From Eustoma russellianum (lineage: Eukaryota > Streptophyta > Magnoliopsida > Gentianales > Gentianaceae), in assembly GCA_036186865.1 (NCBI GenBank), contig AP025069.1, forward strand, positions 20,226,122 to 20,290,121: a stretch of 64,000 bases of DNA, read 5' to 3'. A model generated the notes under the pieces. That model saw only the letters and a program-made list of their open reading frames with translations. It had not been told where the DNA came from and ran no database searches. Every line of letters begins with the position of its first letter. The stretch's first letter is position 1. Below, in pieces: positions 20,952 through 31,626 of the stretch. The translations under genes were made by a program, and so were the position numbers.

Positions 20952-21754
20952 TGTTATTAAAATGAGGAAACAAGACAACGAACAAGAGAGTAAGAACAAC
21001 GAAGGAACTTGGCTTGAGGCGTGTATCACACACTTTTTGTAAGGAATATTTGCTCCCACTAGATGCAGCAGGGTTATAGACAAACTTCCTCCTAGGATAC
21101 AACAGCCAACAATCTCTAATCCTCAGCAAATAGGATTGAGATTCAATGAACTTTCAAGAACAAGAGTGAAAATGAGAAGGATGAAGTATTTAGAATGCAA
21201 AAACAACTCTAAAACAAGATGTCTTGAACAATGGGTTGTAATAGCCTATTTATAGGCTCTTCAACTCCATTCAGACAGTTTTTAGACGTTGGTGGTCGTT
21301 GCATGGCGATTGCGTATGTCCTTTGATGCATAAGTTGTGATTTTTCATGAAAAGTCACTTCTGCTGGGACATTGATCGATCGATGTCATCGATCGATGTC
21401 TCACAGTAAGCTCCAATTTCATTCTGACCAACATCGATCTGTCACATCGATCGATCGAAGTCACTTCGATCGATCTATGTGATCGATCTATATTGGACAG
21501 AAAGTTTTAACTCTGCATCCAGGATACATCGATCGATCGATGTGATCGATCTATGTGATATCGATCGATCGATGTCATCGATCTATGTCCGGTAGAATAC
21601 TCAACTTCATTTTCAAGCCACATGGATCTATTCATTTGATACATGGATCGATCCAAGTCATGAGTCAAGCTATTCTTGCTTATTTAAACACCCATTCACC
21701 ATCATCTTTGATCTCATGCATCCATTCTTCATCCCATTGCCTTTACAAATAACA
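20952..21754 (-). repeat. Copia A 3' LTR
   Basis: 803 bp, bounded by TGTTAT and ATAACA, adjoining the GTAAC target repeat on its left and the polypurine tract on its right. It contains a CGATCGAT palindrome array (21365-21600) and, reading minus, a CCTATAAATAGG TATA box near 21250. Confidence 0.92.
21365..21600. promoter_or_regulatory. CGATCGAT palindrome array in the U3 of Copia A
   Basis: At least eight (AT)CGATCGAT or CATCGATCTATG blocks in about 230 bp, including the perfect palindrome ACATCGATCGATCGATGT at 21526-21543. On the element's own strand it lies 100-350 nt upstream of the TATA box, an enhancer position. The 5' LTR has the same array at 26690-26905. Confidence 0.7.
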
Positions 21755-21768
21755 ATCCCCCATTTATT
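21755..21768 (-). promoter_or_regulatory. Copia A polypurine tract
   Basis: Plus-strand ATCCCCCATTT, that is AAATGGGGGAT on the element's strand, directly abuts the 3' LTR start. This is where plus-strand DNA priming occurs in LTR elements. Confidence 0.8.
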
Positions 21769-22270
21769 TTGTAAAGCAACTTGCGACATTTCATGCATCT
21801 AAGAAGTATCTTTCGATTTGAACCTCTTATTAGTATAATACTTCAAAGCTCTAACGAAATCATGATAGCTAAAAAGCCTTGAATCAGATTCCTATGTGCT
21901 AGAACCGGAAACATTATACACATGAAACCACACTCTCAATCGAAGTCCATTTTAACCCGCACTTTATGACCTTGTGCTACCCCTAGTATTCATGAACATT
22001 TCAAGATCATTGCTTGTCGAAGCGGCACCACTTCCTACGTTCATATAGGTGAAAATTAAGATATACCTCTTAATCCTTCAGTAAGAGTGTTTTAACACTC
22101 ACCCTCTTGTAACACTAACATTCCAATTCTTTAAAGATCAATGTCGTGCGGCTTGATTCTTTAAAGATCAATCGTAGTGCTTTAATACCTCACTTTGTGA
22201 CTTGTTGTTACCCATTGAACCTTTGGCTAGTGGTATGCTAGACAAGGTTGGGTTTCCATCACAAGTGAAC

Positions 22271-25200
22271 TTATCCCATACGTCTCAATCCCATCCCTAA
22301 AGATGTACTTTGTACCAAGTCTTTTGATAGACTCTTCGTCAACGGATCCGCCAGGTTATTGCAGGATCTGACGTATGCAATGGCTATTACACCATCCATA
22401 ATTAATTGCCTTACATAATCATGCCTAAGGCTGACATGTCTAGATTTTCCGTTATAGATTTTACTATAAGCTCTAGACATCGTTGCTTGGCTATCACAGT
22501 GTAAAGAAATGGATGGCATCGATTGTGGCCACAACTCTACATTTAATAAAAGATTTCTCAGCCATTCCGCTTCTTTACCTGCAGATACCAATGCTATGAA
22601 TTCGGATTCCATTGTAGAATGGGTTATGCATGTCTGTTTCTTTGAAGCCCAAGAAACAGCACCACCACCCAAAGTAAATATCCAACCCGTAGTAGATTTG
22701 TTATCACCAACGCTAGTTATCCAACTAGCATCAGTATAACCTTTTAACACGGCTGGAAAATTATTATAAAACAATCCGTAACTCATAGTCCTCTTAAGTA
22801 CCCAAGTACTCTCCCGATTGCCTTCCAGTGGTCTATACTAGGATTACTAGTATACCTTGATAATTTACACACCGCAAAGGTAATATCCGGTCTAGTGAAA
22901 TGCATAGCATACATTAAACTACCAATTGCACTAGCATATTCTAATTGTGCTACCGCTCTACCGGTATGTCCAGTCAATTTGTATGAGGCATCAAATGGTG
23001 TGTTTGCTTCTTTGATCTCCAAGTGTTTGAATTTATTCAACACTTTGTTTATGTAATGAGATTGACAAAGAGCAAAACCCCCCCACTATGTTTGGACACC
23101 TTTATCCCTAAGATAGTATCTACCTCACCCAAATCTTTCATTTGGAATTGTGAAGTTAAATACTTCTTAGTCTCATTTACTCCTTTCATATTGGTACCGA
23201 TAATGAGCATATCGTCCACGTACATACAAATAATGACTCCATATTTGTCTGTAAACTTGGAATATACACACTTATGTGCACCATTATGTCGGAAACCATC
23301 CTTTAAAATGGTAGTGTCAAACTTTTCATGCCATTGTTTCGGTGCTTGTTTCAATCCATACAATGACCTTATCAATTTGCACACTTTGTGCTCATTTCCC
23401 GAAAGTACAAAACCTTCCGGCTGTTCCATATAGACCTTTTCGTCTAAATCACAATTGAGAAATGCAGTCTTAACATCCATTTGATGAATAACCAAGTTAT
23501 TTATGGATGCTAACGCTATCAACACTCTAATGGATGTTATCCTCGCAACTGGAGCATATGTATCAAAATAGTCTATCCCTTCCCGTTGTCTAAAGCCTTT
23601 GGCTACTAATCTAGCCTTGAAAGTTTGAAGTGAACCATCCGTATTGTATTTTCTTCTAAATATCCATTTACATCCTATTGCTTTGGAACTTGGAGGCAAA
23701 TCAGCGAGAATCCACGTATTGTTAGACAATAACGAATTCATCTCATCATCAATTGTTTCCTTCCAAAACGATGCATCTCTCGATTGCATCGCCTCCTTAT
23801 AGGATTTTGGATCATCTTCCACGTTTAGTACCATAGGTATTTGATTAAACACCTTTGTCCGATTACCTTCAACTAAGAAAGTAATGGATTGAGAAGAAAT
23901 GAAGTCCGGATGTAAATATTTTTCCTTTCTAGCACGTTGATTTCTCCTAACCTCAGTTGGAGAACTTTGATTTTGATTATCAACACTAGAAGGATCATTG
24001 GAGAAATCTCCAACAATAGGTTCATTCAAATTCTCACTTGTTGAACTTTGATTTGAATCTGTTCTCAAGAACTTATTCTCAAGAAATTCAACATCTCTAG
24101 ATTCAACAACCACATTGGATTCTAAATCTAGAATCCTATATGCTTTAGAGTTTTCGGCATATCCAATAAAGACATATTTACGAGCTCTTGGCCCCAACTT
24201 AGTCCTCTTCGGATCCGGAACTCTATAATAGGCTAGACAACCCCAAACTCTAAGATAACTTAGATTTGGTCTTCGTTTCTTCCATAATTCGTATGGAGAA
24301 ACCTTAAACTTTTTAGAAGGAATTCTATTATGAATATGACAAGCTGTCAACAAGGCTTCTCCCCACAAATTCTTTGGCAAACCAGAGTTTATTAACATTG
24401 CATTTAGCATGTCAACTAAACTTCTATTCTTTCTTTCAGCCAAACCGTTTTATTGGGGTGTGTATGGAGCACTTTTCTAGTGTATGATACTATTCTCCTC
24501 ACAGAATTGATTAAATTCAAGAGGAAAATATTCACCACTACGATCACCCCTTAGAACTTTGATTTTCAATCCCGATTGATTTTCAACTTCCATTTTATAG
24601 ACTTTGAACATGTCAAAGGCTTCATCTTTATGCCTTAGTAAATATACATAAGTATATCTAGATGCATCATCAATGAAAGTTATGAAATATCGATTTCCAC
24701 CTCGGGTTAAAACTCCGTTCAATTCACAAATGTCTGAATGAACAAGTTCTAAGAGATCAGTTTTCCGTTCTACTTTCGGAAACGGTTTCTTTGTCATCTT
24801 AGCTTGTATGCATACTTCACATGTTCTTTCATTTTCATCTTTACAAGAAATTAAGGCATGCTTAGACATAAACTTAATAGTAGTATTACTAACATGTGCA
24901 AGTCTATCATACCACAATGAAAAGGAAGAATCAACAGAGTAAACAGAAACCGCATAATTTTTATTGATACTTAATTTAAGCATCCCGTCGCAAGCATAAC
25001 CCTTGCCGACAAAGATACCATTCTTGGACAATATAATTTTGTCCCCCTCCATTATAATCTTGAACCCACTCTTACAAACTAGACTAGCAGAAACAAGATT
25101 CTTAGAGATCTCAGGTACATGTAGAACGTTGACCAATAACAACTTCTTTCCAGAAGTAAAGTCTAACTCTACACTACCTTTACCCAAGACTTTTGTAGCG

Positions 25201-25310
25201 CTGCGGTTTCCCATCAGAACTTGTTGGCTATCATCCACAACTTGATAGGTCTTGAACAGAGCCCTATTGTTGCATACGTGTACAGTTGCACCAGAATCGA
25301 ACTACCAATC
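22271..25310 (-). pseudogene. Copia A pol: protease, integrase, reverse transcriptase, RNase H
   Basis: Domains in order on the minus strand. Protease has FDSGAT, preceded by a TAG where a Trp codon is expected. GAG-pre-integrase has SLWYDRLAHVS. The integrase core has LELVHSDICE, FITFIDDASRYTYVY and the ERKN region, with a TAA just before NGLAERKN. Reverse transcriptase has KARLVAKGFRQREGIDYFDTYAPVAR, HQMDVKTAFLN, SLYGLKQAPKQW and catalytic CMYVDDMLI. RNase H has GYTDASW, STMESEFIAL and NNLADPLTKSL. Frame breaks occur near 24460, 23046 and 22785. The active-site aspartates of the reverse transcriptase are intact, so the decay lies in stops and shifts. Confidence 0.9.
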
Positions 25311-25399
25311 ATTTGTGATTTCGTTCGTAGCCATATGAAGTTCCGTTACCATACCAACATGCAACCCGGAAACCATTGCTACCAATTGATCAGTCTCAA

Positions 25400-26255
25400 T
25401 ATTTACCATGTTTGCATTGTTGGTAGGTTGAGAACTACCACCCTGTTTTTGTTTCTTTCGAAACCAACAGTCCTTCTTGAGATGTCCTTTCTTACCACAA
25501 TTATAACATCTCTTGCCTCTCTTGGATTCTGCTTTGTCTGCGGATTCAGATACATCGGAGTTCTTTCTTTTGTTTCCAACCGAACTCCCTGTTTACCCTT
25601 TGACATAATGCACTCTAGGTGCATCGTCAGAGACATGTCTCTTTACAAGACTCCTTGTCTCCTCTTCAATTCGCAAATGCTTTTGAAGTTGTTCAAGGGA
25701 AAAGGATTCAGTTGAGTGTAGTAATTTCTTCCTGTAGTCATTCCAACTAGGAGGAAGCTTTGCGATAATCCCTCCTACTTGTAATGTCTCAGAAAATTCT
25801 ACACCCAACTCTTTCAGTTTGGGCACAATGACCTGCAACTCGTGCACTTGGTCCATGATTGAAAGATTTTCAACCATCTTAAAATTAAAATACTTCATCA
25901 CCTGGAATTTGTCCGCTCCTTGTTTCTCGTTGTTGTACTTGAACTTCAAGGCGTTCCATATCTCCTTTGGTGATGATGTTGCCATGAACAGATCATAGAT
26001 AAGATCTGATAAGTTGTTGAGGATATGCCCTCGAAAAAGCATATCATCCTCATGTCTCTTCCTCCAAGCGGCCTTGACCTCCTCGGAGTCCTCTTCTTTT
26101 GGTGTTGGCAGATCCTTCAGATTTGGGTCGAGACAATACCCAATCTGAAGCGCAGTCAGGAGGAACAACATCTTGTCCTTCCACCGTAGATAGTTGGTGC
26201 CATCAAAACGATCAAGCTTCATGCTCTCTTGGTTCAGAAACGTCTTTGAATCCAT
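25400..26255 (-). pseudogene. Copia A gag with CCHC knuckle
   Basis: Starts MDSKTFLNQESMKLDRFDG only 19 nt after the 5' LTR, which leaves no room for a normal leader. A UBN2/DUF4219-type capsid region follows (YLRWKDKMLFLLTA, FRGHILNNLSDLIYDL, PPSWNDYRKKLLHS, LRIEEETRSL). After a stop near 25593 and a frame change, a zinc knuckle of CX2CX4HX4C form (CYNCGKKGHLKKDC) is readable at about 25460-25510. The gag protein packages the RNA. Confidence 0.85.
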
Positions 26256-26257
26256 CT

Positions 26258-26272
26258 CAAATATTCCTTACG
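26258..26272 (-). promoter_or_regulatory. Putative self-primer binding site of Copia A
   Basis: On the element's strand the 5' LTR ends ATAACA, then come two spacer bases AT, then CGTAAGGAATATTTG, then GAG and the gag ATG. Copia B and D have the same 2-base spacing followed by TGGTATCAGAGC. The 15-mer does not begin TGG, so it cannot pair with a tRNA 3' CCA end. It is the exact reverse complement of 26361-26375 within the 5' LTR. Position and complementarity suggest a primer-binding site fed by the element's own RNA, as in the Tf1/sushi group. Function is inferred. Confidence 0.6.
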
Positions 26273-26274
26273 AT

Positions 26275-27072
26275 TGTTATTAAAATGAGGAAACAAGACA
26301 ACAAACAAGAGAGTAAGAACAACGAAGGAACTTGACTTGAGGCGTGTATCACTCACTTTCCGTAAGGAATATTTGCCCCCACTAGATGCTGCAGGGTTAT
26401 AGACAAACTTCCTCCTAGGATGCAACAGCCAACAATCTCTAATCCTCAGCAAATAGGATTGAGATTCAATGAACTTTCCAGAACAAGAGTGAAAATGAGA
26501 AGGATGAAGTATTTAGAATGCAAAAACAACTCTAAAACAAGATGTCTTGAACAATGAGTTGTAATAGCTTATTTATAGGCTCTTCAACTCCATTCAGACA
26601 GTTTTTAGACGTTGGTGGTCGTTGCATGGCGATTGGGTATGTCCCTTGATGCATAAGTTGTGATTTTTCATGAAAAGTCACTTTTGTTGGGACATCGATC
26701 GATCGATGTGACATCGATCGATGTCTCATAGTAAGCTCCAATTTCATTCTGACCAACATCGATCTGTCACATACATCGATCGAAGTCACTTCGATCGATC
26801 TATGTTGGACAGAAAGTTTCAACTCTGCACCCAGGATACATCGATCGATCGATGTGATCGATCTATGTGACATCGATCGATCGATGTCATCGATCTATGT
26901 CCGGCATAATACTCAACTTCATTTTCAAGCCACATGGATCTATTCATTTGATACATGGATCGATCCAAGTCATGAGTCAAGCTATTCTTGCTTATTTAAA
27001 CACCCATTCACCATCATTTTTGATCTCATGCATCCATTCTTCATCCCATTGCCTTTACAAACTATTATAACA
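26275..27072 (-). repeat. Copia A 5' LTR
   Basis: 798 bp with the same ends as the 3' LTR. It contains the palindrome array (26690-26905), a TATAAATA-type box near 26570 on the minus strand, and a second TATA-like TATAACCC at 26401-26394. Confidence 0.92.
26361..26375 (-). promoter_or_regulatory. LTR segment complementary to the Copia A primer slot
   Basis: On the element's strand it reads CAAATATTCCTTACG. A TATAACCC motif begins 26 nt upstream, so a transcript starting at this CA would have this 15-mer as its 5' end. The corresponding 3' LTR segment differs at one base. The two arms are separated by 88 bp. Confidence 0.55.
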
Positions 27073-27077
27073 GTAAC

Positions 27078-27761
27078 TTTTTTTAGAAATGATTGCTGTA
27101 TTTATCGTTGACTTTGCGATTTTGGTAATTTATTAATAGTAAAAAAGCCCATTTTATTTTATATAAATTGTGTAATAGAAATATTTATGTTATCAATTTT
27201 AGATTTCTCCCAGAGATATACATTGTGGGTTTATTATTTTGTTTTGCATCAACTTGGTAGGAGTGATAGTATTTCGTCTGTCTGGAATAGTCAGATTCCA
27301 ACAGCTGTGTATGATGCCGTTTTGGCGGAGGTTACATGTTGTTTTTTCAATTTTTATTAATATAATTCTCAATAATTATATTTATTGAATGACTAAGTAG
27401 ACCGAATTAATCATGCATATTTAGTCAAAACTAAAATAGTCGTGCATGTTTAGTCAAAACCAAAATCAACTCAATGTAAACTGAGTATGATTTTAGGAGT
27501 CGTAATTTCTTTAATTGAATGACCACCTATAATCCTGCAATCGGCTGAAAGTTAAAGAAAATATTATGGTTTCAAACCCGTTTCTTTTGAGATTTGTTTC
27601 TGAAACCCGTTTCTTTTAAGATTGTGTCAAGCAAGTTTTTTTTAATTAAAAAATTTTAATACAAAGGCTTTTCGTAAAATGATTCTAACATTTGAAGTTT
27701 TTAATATATTTTATACAAAAAGGAAACTTAAACTAAGTAATGGAGATAGAAATATGCTAGC
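27078..27761. other. AT-rich intergenic, no gene
   Basis: No coding signal. A 35-nt stretch at about 27662-27697 (AAAATGATTCTAACATTTGA core) recurs at 27975-28000 beyond the SINE, showing an older local duplication. Confidence 0.5.
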
Positions 27762-27776
27762 GTGCCACTAAATAAA

Positions 27777-27952
27777 AAACGTTCCATGTGCACTAAGCTT
27801 CCGCGTTTCTGCAGGGGTTGAATCGTATCGCAATCTGATCTACGCAGTTGATGCAATCTGATCTACGCAGTCTTACCCTACTTTGTGCAAGAAACTACTT
27901 CTGCGGCTCGAATCCGTAACCTCAAAGTCACAAATCAACACTCCGACACACA
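27777..27952 (-). mobile_element. Au-type SINE with 15-bp target duplication
   Basis: On the minus strand the copy has a pol III B box (GGATTCGAGCC, 27915-27905), then CAGAAGTAGTTTCTTGCAC, GGGTAAGACTGCGTAGA and a GCGGAAGCTTAGTGCAC end, the hallmark order of Au SINEs. The direct repeat GTGCCACTAAATAAA at 27762-27776 and 27953-27967 is its target duplication. An 18-bp inner unit (TGCGTAGATCAGATTGC) is present twice. A-box sequence is weak. Confidence 0.85.
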
Positions 27953-28169
27953 GTGCCACTAAATAAAGGCTTTTTGTGAAATGATTCTAACATTTGACTT
28001 GCACAAATTTTTCTTCAATATTTGTCCGTGGTCTCGGGACCCAAGCACATTAACCGAGAGTCGTGGCCACATGCCACTAGCCCTGTACATTCAATACGAC
28101 TTTTAAATTCTGTCTTTTAGATATAACAAAGCAACACAAGTTAAATCTACTTAATTGAAGATGCAATAT

Positions 28170-28645
28170 TTTGTAAAAGACAACAACAAAACTCATACTC
28201 AGTATATTCCAACGACAGCAAAAGCTATCGCTAGGGTCTGGGGAGGGTGAGAGGCAGACAAACAATACATTCATCCTAATAGATAGAGAGTATGCTTTCA
28301 GTGAAATCTCCGGCTTTATATATACATGTATAGATAGCACAATAATAGAAATATGTGCTAGTAAAGGGATTTTGTAAAAGATTTACATCTAAAAATTGAT
28401 TTCTTTATGTTCATATAAAAGTTTACCTATTGTAAGCAAGAAATATTGACAATGAAATATATCACAACACACATATTCAGTATATCTCAACGACAGCAAA
28501 AGCTATCGTCAGGGTCTTGGGAAGGTGAGAAGCAGACAAACAATACCTACACCTCAAATGATAGAGAGTTTACTTTCAATGAGACTCCGGCTCTATATGT
28601 ACCTATATAATTAACACAATAATAGAAATACGGTGTGCTAGTGAA
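28170..28645 (+). repeat. Two tandem copies of a SINE-like block, period about 285 bp
   Basis: 28175-28365 and 28455-28645 share ACGACAGCAAAAGCTATCG, AGGGTCT, GAAGGTGAGAAGCAGACAAA, ATAGAGAGT and ACACAATAATAGAAATA in the same order. The AGGGTCTGGGGAGGGTGAGAGGCAGAC part resembles the middle of plant tRNA-derived SINEs. Frames inside are short and not coding. Confidence 0.6.
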
Positions 28646-28953
28646 ATATGTAATTCACTTATTGTGTTTGACCGAGGCAAGGTTAGATCCTATGTTTTTA
28701 AGACTTTTTGTCTCATCTTGGTAGTAACGGCTTGTAGAAAACGGTCTCTCAAGATACAATGTTCACGCTTCAAATAGCAATACTACAAACTTGAAATTTC
28801 ACGAACCAGTAAATATTTTGATCTCGTAAAAAAAGCAATCTGAACCTTTGATTTGATAACCGGATTGATATAATAAGTGGTATAGACTTTAGAAGTAGGG
28901 AGAGCATTTGCAAGAAAGAAGAAGATTGTCTTGCAAATTTGGTGTGGTGAATG

Positions 28954-29129
28954 GGGATGAGATCCTCTCACCCAAAATCTCTTATCCTTCTCTTCACCGC
29001 ACGGCACGTGGCAGTAGAGGAGGGTGTTGAAGCTAGATGCGGGTGACACTCTCACCAACCTCTCCTGCTACCACATGTCATACGGTGAAGAGAAGAGTGA
29101 GGAATTTTGAGGTGAGGTGGTCCAAACCC
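28954..29129. mobile_element. hAT-type MITE, copy 2
   Basis: 176-bp relative of the MITE at 18041, with the same layout: GGGATGAGATCCTCTCACC start, CACGTGGCAGTAGAGGAGGG arm, GCTAGATG centre, and an inverted end. Flanks are GGTGAATG (28946-28953) and GATGAATG (29130-29137), an 8-bp duplication with one mismatch. Confidence 0.85.
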
Positions 29130-29137
29130 GATGAATG

Positions 29138-30124
29138 GTTCGGCCGAAATGGCCTTTATGCTGGCAACATATTGGGCATGAAAAACAGTCGCGTGTATTA
29201 TACATGGCAACATACAGTTAATTGACTCATATTTTGTTTTTTTTTTGACTAAAAGACGGAAAAAAATGAAAAATTTAATAGTCGTGGGTACATGTTGGAA
29301 ATCACATACTTATCACGCAAAAGAGTAAAAAAAGATTAATAGTTGTTGTTGCACGGTAGAAATTACAAACTTATGGTACAATCTAGACACATCACACATA
29401 GTTATGACAATCAAATGTCATTTTTTCCTGCTTAGAATATCAATTATATTTTGATCATTTGAACTTTGTTTCATCTCCTAATATTCTTACTGTATCTTTA
29501 ATTCGTTCTTATACAAACTCTACCGAAAATGCTTTTACTCAACTAGAAAGAGTGAGTAAAGATGTCAATTTGGAGAACGAGACTTGATAATAGAATGTAA
29601 GAATATCGCAATCAAATTATCAGAATGCATCAGCACCAACATGACATCACGATCAAGTTGAATAGCTACAGCAACAAGTTTCAGTCAATGAAATGGCTAA
29701 AAAAAAAAGAGCATGATCAAAAGGATAGTTGAATGAGACTGACGCAATAGACTAACTGATTGTGTAGCTTTTGAGATCAAGGCCAAAGAGTTGGAGAAGA
29801 AATAGAATAAGACTGAGGTTAAAATTTGGCATTTGGAGTAACAAATTCATGAATGAACCCAATCTAAAAGAAGAAAAGGTGAATCAAGCAAAAAATTTAT
29901 TCCTTGAACTTTACCCTCTGTTCTTCAAACGTATTATGTTTCTTCATTTTTTTTATACTAATGATATGTATGCATTTAAGCTTCTTTTTGTAACTTAGAC
30001 TTGGTAATTTTTTTAATAAAGAATTGTGATATGATACACACCATGTTGATAGTGTTCTATACACCGTACAACAGTATAGTGAACACTGTAGTATGGTGTA
30101 CAACTGGAAGCACGTTTGTTGGTA
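29138..30124. other. Intergenic, no recognisable gene
   Basis: AT-rich. A Lys/Arg-rich open frame at 29771-29998 has no family features. Nothing else supported. Confidence 0.5.
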
Positions 30125-30129
30125 TATGA

Positions 30130-30880
30130 TGTTGGGATTAATTCGAGATACGTGTGATGCGCAGCACGTTGATAAAGTTTATACGAATTAATCATAAGGT
30201 GGACGTTATGTATGATAATATTATATGTCACATATGTCACGTAATAATATTAATTGTTACGTAAAACATCCACACGTTAACTGATCATCGGGTATGTTCG
30301 TGGATGTATAGTGTGGTCTAAATGGAAACCCCGAATATGTAGACAGTCATATGGTCAGAGACCGCGATGGATGGGCTCAAAGTGCAGCGACCATAAAGTT
30401 ACGACATCTGGTCCCCGATGGGCGACAACCCACGTGTGGCTAGTAGATAATTATTGGCACAATAATTAAATATTGGATAATATTTAATAGGAAGATAAGG
30501 TTGAGTTTTAAATTTAAGATTAAATTTAAAACCTTATACTTATCAGATCCTCCCATCCCCTCTATATGAAGAACGCTTCACCTCCTCATATTATCAGAGG
30601 AAGAAATCGGCTATACACAGTGTAAAAGGGAGGGTGTGCCAAGTTTTCTATAAAGCCCACACTGCCTAGCCTCTCCATCGGGTAAAGCAGTGAATTGTTG
30701 ATTCCGTTAAAGGGGTATATCAACAATTGGTTGGAGGTCGTGAATCCTTGGATCACGCCAGATGTACGTGTTAAGATTAACAACAGCAATGGAGCAAGGT
30801 ATATTTTCTGCATTTTGTTACTTTGTCCATTGATTCGATTAAACGGTCCTATTCAGGGGTTTATTAAATTAAATCCAACA
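30130..30880 (+). repeat. Copia B 5' LTR
   Basis: 751 bp, TG...CA bounded. It has a TATA-like CCTCTATATGAAGAACG near 30557. It is followed by the dinucleotide AG and the primer site. Confidence 0.95.
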
Positions 30881-30882
30881 AG

Positions 30883-30894
30883 TGGTATCAGAGC
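30883..30894 (+). promoter_or_regulatory. Copia B primer-binding site
   Basis: TGGTATCAGAGC, complementary to the 3' end of initiator Met-tRNA, the usual plant Copia primer, two bases after the LTR. Confidence 0.95.
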
Positions 30895-31054
30895 AGGCCT
30901 AATCGAATCACTTTTGTATTCTGTTAATCTGTTCATGTTCGGAAAAAAGGTGAAATTTTTCAGGGTCAAAACGTTTTTTCGGAACAAGATTTGCTACAAG
31001 AAAAGTTTCTGTTTTTATTGAATAATAAAAAACCGTGAGGACTTACGGCCAAAA

Positions 31055-31430
31055 CAGGCCTTAGCCTGGTGGATGGCAGTGTGCAAAAGGTCAGGGGTTC
31101 GACACCCTCCAGCGAAAATGTTGTGCCTTTTGTTTTTCTGGAATTCTTAGATTTAATGTATAAATAAAACCTCCTTCTATACAGCACGAAAGGCTGCTGG
31201 CCTGGTGGCCAGCGCCTGGGCAGAGAGAAACAGGTACCGTGTTCGAACTTAACTCCTGCAATTTCGGTGCATTTTTGTTGTTCTGAGATTTTTAGCATTT
31301 TTAATAAATATAAATGCTCCCTTATGTTAACGCAGGAGGGTTGTTGGCTTACTGGCCAGAGCCAGTGACACCAAATGGGAGGTCCATGGTTCGAAACTCC
31401 CCAGCGAAAATTCTGGAGCGTTTTTGCTCC
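31055..31430 (+). repeat. Three tRNA-like (A box/B box) modules in the Copia B leader
   Basis: Each module has an A-box-like word then a B-box-like word: TAGCCTGGTGG (31062) with GGTTCGACACC (31096-31106); TGGCCTGGTGG (31198-31208) with TGTTCGAACTT (31240); TGGCTTACTGG (31345-31355) with GGTTCGAAACT (31388-31398). Starts are 137 and 147 bp apart. The first has a plausible T-arm stem (AGGGG-loop-CCCT). No complete tRNA fold with an acceptor stem is evident, so these are tRNA-related repeats, not functional tRNA genes. Confidence 0.6.
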
Positions 31431-31626
31431 TGACAGATTTGGGGCTGGCCTGGCAGGTTGGGCCATCCGTATTCAACCCGGTTTCCAGTAGGGCTTCGGC
31501 CCAATTCGGATTCAATTAACAAAAAAAAAAGGAGAATCTGGAATTCAGAAACTGGGCCGGGCGGGTCTGACCCGACCCGACCCGCGCCCACCCCCTTTAT
31601 TTTCAATTTTATTTATTTATTTGGTT

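Larger units (their letters stand above)
20952..27072 (-). mobile_element. Copia A: LTR retrotransposon with 5-bp target duplication and atypical primer site
   Basis: A 6.1-kb Ty1-copia element on the minus strand. The LTRs start TGTTAT and end ATAACA and are flanked by GTAAC at 20947-20951 and 27073-27077. Order on the minus strand is 5' LTR (27072-26275), 19-nt leader, gag, protease, integrase, reverse transcriptase, RNase H, about 0.5 kb of noncoding sequence, polypurine tract and 3' LTR. Unlike Copia B and D in this window, it lacks the TGGTATCAGAGC primer site. A self-complementary 15-mer sits in that slot. The LTRs differ by several percent by eye, and the polyprotein has multiple stops, so this copy is old and inactive. 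Confidence 0.93.

Noticed and set aside
21365..21600. Bacterial-type GATC methylation cluster or origin
   Set aside because: The array lies inside a plant Copia LTR with target duplication and recurs in its partner LTR.
31061..31106. Genuine tRNA gene
   Set aside because: A and B box words are present, but no acceptor stem or full cloverleaf could be drawn, and the module is triplicated.
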